Shown: piece after piece, positions 7,019-14,300 of the stretch | Numbering within the stretch: position 1 is the stretch's first letter | Layout of the letters: the number at the start of each line of letters is the position of its first letter | NCBI GenBank assembly: GCA_023434425.1 | Contig: JAEYSS010000049.1 | Span: 1-35,218 of the forward strand | Direction: 5' to 3' | Source: Pseudomonadota bacterium | GTDB lineage: Bacteria > Pseudomonadota > Alphaproteobacteria > Ferrovibrionales > Ferrovibrionaceae | DNA: 35,218 bases | Notes under the pieces: generated by a model | Databases searched by the model: none | Told to the model about the DNA's origin: nothing | What the model saw: the letters and a program-made list of their open reading frames with translations, nothing else | Position numbers and translations under genes: made by a program

Positions 7019-8845
7019 CTACTTCTTCGGCTTGACCGGCGCGGGATCGGGCTTGTCGGCACCGCCGCCGATCTTCACGCCCATGCGCCGCATGATCACA
7101 TACTGCTGCAGGATCGACAGCGTGTTGTTCCAGCTCCAGTAGATCACCAGGCCGGCCGCGAAGCTGCCGAGCATGAAGGTGAACACCACCGGCATCAGCG
7201 CGAAGATCTTCTGCTGCACCGGATCGGGCGGCGTCGGATTCATCTTCATCTGCAGGAACATCGAAATGCCCATGATGATCGGCCAGACGCCGATGGAGAT
7301 GATCTGCAGCGGCCCAAGATGCGGCACATCCCAGGGCAGCAGGCCGAAACCGTTCAGCCAGGTGGTCGGATCGGGCGCGGACAGATCCTGGATCCAGCCA
7401 TAGAAGGGCGCATGGCGCATTTCGATGGCGATATAGAGCACCTTGTAGAGCGCGAAGAAGACCGGGATCTGCAACAGGATCGGCAGACAGCCGGCGGCCG
7501 GATTGACCTTTTCCTTCTTGTACAGCGCCATCAGCTCCTGCTGCATCTTGGCGCGGTCTTCGCCGTAACGCTCGCGCAGCTTCTGCATTTCGGGCTGCAA
7601 CTTCTTCATCGAACTCATCGCCACATAGGATTTGTAGGCGAGCGGGAAGAACAGCAGCTTGACGATCACGGTGACCGCCAGCATGGCGAGGCCGATATTG
7701 CCGAGCAGGCCCTTCAGCCAGTCGATGCTGTAGAACATCGGCTTGGTGAGGAAGTGGAACCAGCCCCAGTCGATCGACAGTTCGAACTTGGCGATCTTGT
7801 GGGTCTCTTCGTAGCGGTCGATCAGCTTCACTTCCTTGGCACCGGCGAACAGCAGCGAGGTGGCGCTGACGCTCTTGCCGGCTTCAAGCTGCTGGCCGCC
7901 GCCGAGGTAGTCGGCCTGGTAACGGTCGACGCCGCTGGCCGGCCTGGCATGGGTGAAGCGCGCCTTCACAGTCTGCTCTGCGCCCGGCACCAGCACGGCC
8001 TGCCAGTATTTGTCGGTGAACCCGACCCAGCCGCCGACCGAGTCGTATTCGCGCGCCTTGTCGTCGGACAGATCCTTGTAGCTCAGTTCCTTCAGGGTGC
8101 CGCCATCGGCCGCCTTTTCGCGGAACACGCCAACCGGACCTTCATGCAGGATGTAGAGGCCGTCGGTGGTCGGCGTGCCATGACGCGACACCAGCGCATA
8201 GGGGAAAAGCGTGACGGTAGCACCGCCCTTGTTCTCCACCGACTGGATCACTGTGAAGAGATAATTGTCGTCGATCTCGATCTTGCGGCTGAACACCAAG
8301 CCCTGTCCGTTATCCCAGGTCAGCGTTACCGGCTGGCCCGGACGCATCGCATCCCGGTCGGCGGTCCAGCGCGTCTGCGCGGTCGGCAGCGCCACGTTGC
8401 TGCCCGCCGCGGTCCAGCCGAATTCAGCGTAGTAAGGCGACGGACCGCCGGTGGGCGAGAACAGATGGATCGGCTTGGAATCCCTGGCGAGGGTCTCGCG
8501 ATATTCCGGCAGCACCACATCGTCGATACGGCCGCCGACCAGGTTGAGCGAGCCGAACAGGCGCTTGCCTTCGATCTTCACGCGCGGGCTTTCGGCCAGC
8601 GCCTTGTCACGCGACGCCGCCTGCTCGACCTGCTGCGCCAGACTGGGCAGTGCCGGCAGGCCGCTGGCATCGGGAGCGCCCGGCACGGTGCCTGGGGCCG
8701 ACGGCGCCACGCTCTGGCTCTGCTGCTGCGCGGCCTGCTGCTGACGCAGCTTTTCCTGCTTCGGCGCTTCGACGAAGAACTGGAAGCCGAGCATGATCGC
8801 CACCGACACGGCGATCGCGATGATGAGATTCTTCTGGTCGGACAT
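7019..8845 (-). CDS. yidC: Membrane protein insertase YidC
   Basis: YidC (608 residues) inserts and folds inner-membrane proteins alone or with SecYEG. An N-terminal transmembrane helix (about 6-25, LIIAIAVSVAIMLGFQFFV) is followed by a Gln-rich/Pro-Ala linker and the large periplasmic beta-sandwich domain of Gram-negative YidC (about 75-350). The conserved five-helix insertase core follows, with segments such as KLLFFPLAYKSY, a cytoplasmic coiled hairpin rich in KLQPEMQKLRERYGED, and QIPVFFALYKVLY. The C-terminal helix ends in WSWNNTLSILQQYVIMRR, and the basic tail ends KPKK. The start codon shares one base with the yidD stop (TGATG), implying translational coupling. Confidence 0.98.
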   Translation of the reverse strand: MSDQKNLIIAIAVSVAIMLGFQFFVEAPKQEKLRQQQAAQQQSQSVAPSAPGTVPGAPDASGLPALPSLAQQVEQAASRDKALAESPRVKIEGKRLFGSLNLVGGRIDDVVLPEYRETLARDSKPIHLFSPTGGPSPYYAEFGWTAAGSNVALPTAQTRWTADRDAMRPGQPVTLTWDNGQGLVFSRKIEIDDNYLFTVIQSVENKGGATVTLFPYALVSRHGTPTTDGLYILHEGPVGVFREKAADGGTLKELSYKDLSDDKAREYDSVGGWVGFTDKYWQAVLVPGAEQTVKARFTHARPASGVDRYQADYLGGGQQLEAGKSVSATSLLFAGAKEVKLIDRYEETHKIAKFELSIDWGWFHFLTKPMFYSIDWLKGLLGNIGLAMLAVTVIVKLLFFPLAYKSYVAMSSMKKLQPEMQKLRERYGEDRAKMQQELMALYKKEKVNPAAGCLPILLQIPVFFALYKVLYIAIEMRHAPFYGWIQDLSAPDPTTWLNGFGLLPWDVPHLGPLQIISIGVWPIIMGISMFLQMKMNPTPPDPVQQKIFALMPVVFTFMLGSFAAGLVIYWSWNNTLSILQQYVIMRRMGVKIGGGADKPDPAPVKPKK

Positions 8846-9102
8846 CAGACTGAGCCTTGTTGTACGGAGGAAACCTGGGACACCGGCGGGACCGGATCGT
8901 AGCCGCTGCCGCCGAAGGGATTGCAGCTGGCCAATCGTCGCACCGTGAGAGCGCCGCCACGCACCGCACCGTGCTTTTCCAGCGCTTCGAGCGCATAGCA
9001 GGAGCAGGTCGGCTGGTAGCGGCAGTTGTGCCCGACCCAGGGCGACAGCACGAGGCGATAGGCCTGGATCGGCAAGGCGAGAAGACGGGCGACCGGCGTC
9101 AT
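8845..9102 (-). CDS. yidD: Membrane protein insertion efficiency factor YidD
   Basis: YidD is a small amphipathic, membrane-associated protein that helps YidC-dependent insertion. The chosen start gives 85 residues. The family core is clear: PIQAYRLVLSPW, then NCRYQPTCSCYALEALEKHG with C27, C33 and C35, and RLASCNPFGGSGYDPVP with C60. The frame is open to 9345, but that extension lies within rnpA and is composition-driven. The ATG at 9102 overlaps the rnpA stop by ATGA, the usual coupled arrangement. Its own stop shares a base with the yidC start. Confidence 0.95.
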   Translation of the reverse strand: MTPVARLLALPIQAYRLVLSPWVGHNCRYQPTCSCYALEALEKHGAVRGGALTVRRLASCNPFGGSGYDPVPPVSQVSSVQQGSV

Positions 9103-9467
9103 GAGATACCTGCGGATGGCAGGTCGGACCACAGACGCAGCTTTTTCAATGCGGCTTCGAGATCGCGGCGCAACGCCGAATAATCGCGTTGCGGTGTGGC
9201 CTGGCGCGCCACAAGCACATAGTCGTGGCCGGGAAGCGCATGTCTGGGCAGGATTTCGCCGGCCAGCGCCTTGAGGCGGCGGCGGGCCCGGTTGCGGGTG
9301 ACGGCATTGCCCACTTTGCGGGAAGCAGTGAAGCCGACGCGGCAACAGCCGGTCTCCCCGGGCGCGGCCTGCAGCAGCAGTCCCGGCAGCGCTATGCGCC
9401 GCTCGGCCGCCTGCACCCGGAGATAATCCGCGCGGCGGCGGAGTCGCTCGACACCGCCCGACGCCAT
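9099..9467 (-). CDS. rnpA: Ribonuclease P protein component
   Basis: RnpA (122 residues) is the basic cofactor of the RNase P ribozyme that matures tRNA 5' ends. The RNR signature (NRARRRLK, residues 59-66) and the preceding VGFTASRKVGNAVTRN are textbook. The C-terminal YVLVARQATPQRDYSALRRDL also matches the family. It begins 10 nt after the rpmH stop and overlaps yidD by 4 nt. Confidence 0.97.
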   Translation of the reverse strand: MASGGVERLRRRADYLRVQAAERRIALPGLLLQAAPGETGCCRVGFTASRKVGNAVTRNRARRRLKALAGEILPRHALPGHDYVLVARQATPQRDYSALRRDLEAALKKLRLWSDLPSAGIS

Positions 9468-9477
9468 CGCGGGTTAT

Positions 9478-9615
9478 TTACGCCGAGAGCTTCTTGCGGC
9501 CCTGGGCGCGCCGGGCAGCGACAACCTTGCGGCCGCCCACGGTGGCCATGCGGGCGCGGAAACCATGGCGGCGCTTGCGCACCAGCTTCGAGGGTTGATA
9601 AGTCCGTTTCGACAC
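9478..9615 (-). CDS. rpmH: 50S ribosomal protein L34
   Basis: The 45-residue protein reads SKRTYQPSKLVRKRRHGF and so on, ending GRKKLSA, which is the near-invariant L34 sequence. The start is GTG at 9615: no in-frame ATG lies at the N-terminus. A GGAGAG site on the minus strand is well placed 6-7 nt before it. It is the first gene of the rpmH-rnpA-yidD-yidC-yihA-argB run. Confidence 0.97.
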   Translation of the reverse strand: MSKRTYQPSKLVRKRRHGFRARMATVGGRKVVAARRAQGRKKLSA

Positions 9616-9717
9616 AGCGGCTCTCCGTCTGACTTCCCAGCTTTTCCGCGGAAAACCGCTAAAAAGATGGCTAAACATAAACACGTCGGGGGCCCGCGAA
9701 GGCCCCCGGAAAATCGG
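9616..9717 (-). other. Long structured 5' leader of rpmH mRNA
   Basis: If transcription starts about 7 nt after the -10 at 9729-9724, the leader is about 100 nt. It contains an 8-bp GC stem, CGGGGGCC (9708-9701) with CGGCCCCCG's partner half at 9694-9687 and a 6-nt loop. A 14-base palindrome TTTTCCGCGGAAAA follows at 9655-9642. The segment AGCGG (9660-9656) can pair either with the adjacent CCGC of that palindrome or with CCGCT (9620-9616), which touches the GTG start. This could allow translational control of L34, but it is inference from pairing only. Confidence 0.45.
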
Positions 9718-9723
9718 TCCCGC

Positions 9724-9752
9724 TGTATACGGGGTCGTCTGCACAGAGTCAA
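9724..9752 (-). promoter_or_regulatory. rpmH: Strong sigma-70-type promoter of the rpmH operon
   Basis: On the minus strand TTGACT (9752-9747), a 17-nt spacer and TATACA (9729-9724) lie upstream of rpmH. The match to consensus is five of six in the -35 and four to five of six in the -10, with ideal spacing. Confidence 0.82.
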
Positions 9753-9858
9753 CGCGGGATTTGGCAGGACTTTGGCCGGCTTTTCCGCCATTTTGTCGCA
9801 GGCGGGCCGGGCCCGCTGCCGGACTGCCGCCAAGCCCGCTTTTGGCGGCTTTTGCCGG
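9753..9858. other. Non-coding spacer between the divergent rpmH and rpmB promoters
   Basis: About 106 nt separate the two -35 boxes. The only structure seen is a GC palindrome, GCGGGC (9802-9807), CGG, GCCCGC (9811-9816). No DnaA boxes of the TTATCCACA type and no open frame of note were found. Together with the promoters and leaders this explains the ~317-nt gene-free stretch from 9616 to 9932. Confidence 0.5.
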
Positions 9859-9887
9859 TTGACGCCCCGGGACAGGGCCCCTATAAC
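9859..9887 (+). promoter_or_regulatory. rpmB: Strong sigma-70-type promoter of rpmB
   Basis: TTGACG (9859-9864), exactly 17 nt, then TATAAC (9882-9887). The predicted start near 9894 gives a leader of roughly 38 nt ending in a GAGG ribosome site before the rpmB ATG. Confidence 0.82.
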
Positions 9888-9932
9888 CGGCCACCAAATT
9901 TCGACCAACACTTGGAAAGTCAGAGGTTCATC

Positions 9933-10226
9933 ATGGCCCGTCGTTGCGAAGTGACCGGCAAGGGCGTTCAGTCCGGTAACAACGTCAGCCACGCCAACAA
10001 CAAGACCCGTCGCCGGTTCCTGCCGAACCTGCATGTCGTGTCGCTGATCAGCGAAGCGCTGGGTCGCGATGTGACGCTGCGCGTGTCGAGCCACGGGCTG
10101 CGCTCGGTCGAGCATAACGGCGGCATCGACAACTGGCTGATCAAGACCAAGGACGAGCTGCTGTCGAGCGATGCCCTGACGATCAAGCGCAAGATCAAGA
10201 AGGCGCTGGCCGCCAAGGCTGCCTAA
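9933..10226 (+). CDS. rpmB: 50S ribosomal protein L28
   Basis: The 97-residue protein starts MARRCEVTGKGVQSGNNVSHANNKT-like and continues with KTRRRFLPNLHVVSL, the conserved L28 core that contacts 23S rRNA near the subunit surface. The length fits alphaproteobacterial L28. Only one cysteine (C5) is present, so it is the zinc-free type. The ATG at 9933 is preferred over an in-frame ATG 81 nt upstream because GAGG lies 7 nt before it and homology starts here. It is monocistronic, with its own promoter and terminator. Confidence 0.97.
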   Translation: MARRCEVTGKGVQSGNNVSHANNKTRRRFLPNLHVVSLISEALGRDVTLRVSSHGLRSVEHNGGIDNWLIKTKDELLSSDALTIKRKIKKALAAKAA

Positions 10227-10247
10227 GCTTTTCTTTCAGAGCTTCGC

Positions 10248-10282
10248 AAACGCCCGCCGGTAAAACGGCGGGCGTTTTGCTT
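10248..10282 (+). terminator. Intrinsic terminator after rpmB
   Basis: A perfect 9-bp stem CGCCCGCCG (10251-10259) / CGGCGGGCG (10266-10274) has loop GTAAAA and is followed by TTTTGCTTTT. It lies 24 nt after the rpmB stop and 2 nt before the end of the convergent phytase-like gene, for which it may also act. Confidence 0.9.
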
Positions 10283-10283
10283 T

Positions 10284-11297
10284 TCAAGGTGTGTAGCGGA
10301 ACACCATCAGCAGCGTGCGCTGCAGGATGTTCTGGTTGTCATCCGACATCACGTAAAGCCACAGACTGCCGTCCGGCATGCGGCGCAGATCCAGCGCTTC
10401 CATATTGTCGACCGAATAAGGCGCCGCCCATTCCGCCAGCAACTCGGCCTGCAGTGCGCCACCGGCATCGAGGGAGGCCGCGGGAATGCGCTGCAGCCGC
10501 GCCTTCGGCCCGATCAGCGGCCTGAAGTAGCGTTCCAGCACAATCACGTCGCCATCCGGCAGCGCCACCGCATCGGTCGGTTTGAAATCGTCGCGCGCCG
10601 GCCAGACCAGATCGCGCCAGGCGCCATTGCGCCACAACCAGGCCGCATTGCCCTCGCCAGCGTCTGGCGCCGGCATATCCTCGCTGAACAGCAGCAGATC
10701 GCCATTGGCAAAGGCCGCGATCGCTTCGATGCCGCCATTGTCAGGCTGCTGCGCGATGCTGGCGGGCGCTGCCAACGTGGCGATGGCGACGCCACCCGGC
10801 CGGTCGTACAGCCACAGGCGATGCGCGCGTTCGAAGGCAACGAGCCAGCGCCCGTCGGACAGGTGCCGCAGGCCTTCGGCATCGTTCAGCGTCTTGCGCG
10901 TGATGGCGACGCCATTCGCATCGCGCAGCGGCAGGATCTGTGCCGCCGCGACACCGACCGGCAGGCCGGCTTCGTTGCGCTGGAACTCGAGCCGCAGCCA
11001 GTGACCGGTATCGGAAATGGCCCAGAGGCCGGCGCCATCTGCATCCACCGTTATGCCCGAATAGCCGCCGAAGCCGCCTTCGCTGCCCGCCAGGCTCAGG
11101 CCGCCGAGATAGTCCAGCCGGCCCAGTTTCGTCTCTGGCCGCGTCTCGGCGGGTGCCTCCGCATGAAGCTCCAGCACGGCGCTGCGTAGCGTCACCGGTT
11201 CGGCGCGGACGGCCGGCGCGGCCAGCAGCCAGACCAGGCTGGCAAGGCCGGACAGAATCAGGCTAATCAAATGTTTAGCTTGGTTCGCGACAGTCAT
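10284..11297 (-). CDS. Secreted esterase-like / phytase-like beta-propeller protein
   Basis: With the start at 11297 the protein has 337 residues and a clear signal peptide (hydrophobic LISLILSGLASLVWLLAAPAVRA, cleavage before EPV). The mature part matches the 'esterase-like activity of phytase' family by its pattern FGGYSGITVDADG, LWAISDTGHWLRL, LPLRDANG, DAEGLRHLSDGRWLVAFERAHRLW, and a terminal SVDNMEALDLR segment. Members are exported and presumed beta-propellers; true enzymatic activity is rarely shown. An upstream in-frame ATG at 11330 would leave only 4 nt to the divergent kinase start and would place 11 polar residues before the signal peptide, so 11297 is preferred. Confidence 0.82.
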   Translation of the reverse strand: MTVANQAKHLISLILSGLASLVWLLAAPAVRAEPVTLRSAVLELHAEAPAETRPETKLGRLDYLGGLSLAGSEGGFGGYSGITVDADGAGLWAISDTGHWLRLEFQRNEAGLPVGVAAAQILPLRDANGVAITRKTLNDAEGLRHLSDGRWLVAFERAHRLWLYDRPGGVAIATLAAPASIAQQPDNGGIEAIAAFANGDLLLFSEDMPAPDAGEGNAAWLWRNGAWRDLVWPARDDFKPTDAVALPDGDVIVLERYFRPLIGPKARLQRIPAASLDAGGALQAELLAEWAAPYSVDNMEALDLRRMPDGSLWLYVMSDDNQNILQRTLLMVFRYTP

Positions 11298-11334
11298 TCG
11301 GTATGCTTTCGCCAGCGGAGGATCGGACATCGGT

Positions 11335-14300
11335 ATGGCCAGCAGGATAGCAGGCGCCTCGAAGATTGCAGAGCGGCCAGAAGCCGGCGCGATGCGTGCG
11401 CCGGCGCTGTTCGTGGTCGCGATGCTGGCCCTGCTCGGCGCCGTGCTCGGACTGCAACTCTATCGCCAGTATCATGACGAAATCGCGGCAGGGCGTGCCA
11501 CCGCGCGCTCGCTGGCCAATCTGCTGGAAGAACATACCACCCGCAGCTTTGGCGCCGTCGACATCTTCCTGCTCAATTTCGCCGAAACACTGAGCGGCAT
11601 GGCAGGCACCTCGCCGGTCGGCAGCCTGCCGGCCCTGCGCGAACGCATGAATGCCCGCCTCAGCGAGCTGCCGCAGGCGCGCGCCTATATCGTGCTGGAC
11701 GACAAGGGCAACTCGATCATCGACAGCGCCGCAGTCATACCGCGCAATTTCAACGGCGCCGATCGCGAGTATTTCCGCGTTCACGCCGAACGCCCGCATG
11801 CCGGCCTGTTCGTGGGCGAGCCGATCCAGAGCCGTATCAACGGCATGTGGGGCATCAGCGTCAGCCGTCGCTTCAACAAGCCCGACGGCAGCTTCGGCGG
11901 CGTGATCTCGGTCAGCGTCGAGCCGGAATATTTCCTCGCCTTCTTCCGCGATGCCGCCATCGGTGACGGCAACTCCATGATGCTGTATCACGCCTCGGGT
12001 GTGCGCATCGCCCGCGTGCCGGAAGTCGGCCCCGGCATCGGCTCGTCGGCAGCCGGCCTGGCGATGTTCAACCCGCCCTACAGCCAGCAGGGGCGCAGCG
12101 ACCTGCTGACCGCCGGCGGACAGGATGGCGTGGTTCGCTATCTCGCCGTCAACCGGATTGCCGGATATCCGCTGGTCGTCGGCGTCGGGCTGGCGCGCGA
12201 CAAGATACTCGCCAGCTGGCAAAGCAACCTGCTGTTCAGCATCGTGGCGCTGATCGTGGCGACCGTCGCGGGGATCGCCTTCCTGGTGGTGCTGCACCGG
12301 CAGACGCTGAGCCGGCGCTTTGCCGAGCAGCGCCTGTCGGATGCCATCGGCAGCCTGTCGGACGGCTTCCTGCTTTACGACGAGCAGGACCGGCTGGTGC
12401 GCTTCAACCAGCGGACGGTCGCCATCCTGCCTGCATTCGAACGCTTTACCGGCCGCGGCCCGATCCCCTTTGCCGATGTCATGATGGCACTGGAAGACGA
12501 TTTCGGCCCGCCGCCGTCGGCCGAACGCCGCGCCAGCCGCGTCGCCCATCGTCACAAGATGCTGTTCGAGGAGAAACGCGGCTATCAGTTCGAACGCCGC
12601 ACCGCCGACGGGCGCTGGCTGCGCTTCACCGTCAATCCGACGCAGGAGGGCGGCGCGGTCGACATCATCACCGACATCACCGCGCTGAAACAGGCCGAGC
12701 AGCGCCTGAACGATGCCATCGAGGCGCTGGCCGAAGGTTTCGCGCTGTACAGCAGCGACGGCCACCTGCTGAAAGTGAACCAGCGCTATTACCAGCTGAC
12801 CGGTCACGACATCGGCCTGGTGCGGCCCGGCGTGAGCAACGAAGAAATCATGGCGAGCATCCTGGAGACCGGCCGCACGCTCGGCCGCGAAGCGGAAGCG
12901 CAGGCCTATGTCGCGTCGCTGCGGGCGGATTTCGAAAACCCCTCCGGCCTGCCCTTCGACATCCAGGCGCGGCCGGGCTACTGGCTGCGCACCGTGCGCC
13001 ATCGCACGCTGGACGGCGACGTGATCGCCATCGTCTCCGACATCTCCGACCTCAAGCAGGCCGAACAGCGCCTGCGCGATGCGATCGAGAGCCTGTCGGA
13101 CGGTTTCGTGCTTTATGGTCCCGACAACCGGCTGGTGCTGGCGAATCACAAACTCTACGAACTCACCGGCCACGATCCTGCCGTGGTGAAACCCGGCATC
13201 AGCCACGACGAGATCATCGACATCGTCGCCCAGCGCCGTCAGGAAAGCTGGCCTGAGCGCGACAATGACAGCTATGCCGCCACGCTGCGCGCCGAGCACA
13301 GCAGCCCAACCGGACGGCCGATCGACCGGGAGTTCCTGCCGGGCCAGTGGCTGCGCAGCGTCCGCCACCGCACCGCCGACGGCAGCACGATTTCGGTGGT
13401 CAGCGACATCACCGATCTGAAACAGGCCGAGCAGCGCCTGCGCGACGCCATCGAGGCGCTGTCGGAAGCCTTCATCCTGTTCGGGCCGGATCAGCGCATG
13501 ATCATGGCGAACCGGCGCTATTACGAGGTCTTCGACCTGCCGCCGGACAGCCTGCTGCCCGGCACCACGATCGACGAGGTCGTGGATGGGGCAGCCGAGC
13601 GACGCCGGCGGTCCTGGCCGAACTTCGATCACCAGGGCTACATCACCGCGGCGCGCGCCGATTATCACAATCCCTCCGGCAAGCCGGTGGATGGCGAGTT
13701 CCTGCCCGGCCGCTGGCTGCGCAACCTGCGTCATCGCACTGCCGATGGCGGCGTGATCCTGGTGGCCAGCGACATCACCGACCTCAAGCTGGCCGAACAG
13801 CGCCTGCGCGACGCCATCGAAACCCTGACCGAGGGCTTCGTGCTGTACGACAAGGACGGCTATCTCGCGATGGCCAACAGCCGCTATTATGAAATGACCC
13901 GGCATGATCCGAAGGTGGTGCGGCCGGGCACGCATTTCAGCGAGATCATGCGCATCACCGCGATGCGGCATGCCGAATACGATGCGAAGCTTGATCTGGA
14001 AACCTATATCGAGAATCTGACGCGCGAATTCCGCAAGCCGACCGGCCGCCCGGTCGATGCCCAGCCCTTCCCCGGCGTCTGGCTGCGTATGCAGCGCCGC
14101 CGCACCGTCGACGGCGGCATCATTACGGTCTTCAACGACATCAGCGACCTGAAGCGCGCCGAGCAGCGCCTGCATGATGCGATCCAGTCGATCAGCGACG
14201 GTTTCGTCCTGTACGACGCCGACGACAGCATCGTGATGTATAACGCGCAGTTCACCGACCATAATCCGGGCCTGGAGCCGATCATCCGGACCGGCATGAA

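Noticed and set aside
6740..8902. A 720-codon open frame antisense to yihA and yidC
   Set aside because: The opposite strand carries two unmistakable conserved genes. The antisense product has no motif.
8845..9102. Overlapping starts and stops of rnpA, yidD and yidC as a novel arrangement
   Set aside because: ATGA and TGATG overlaps in this block are common and well known in bacteria.
9616..9932. A replication origin next to rpmH
   Set aside because: dnaA often adjoins rpmH in other phyla, but no dnaA gene and no TTATCCACA-type boxes are present. The space is explained by two promoters and leaders.
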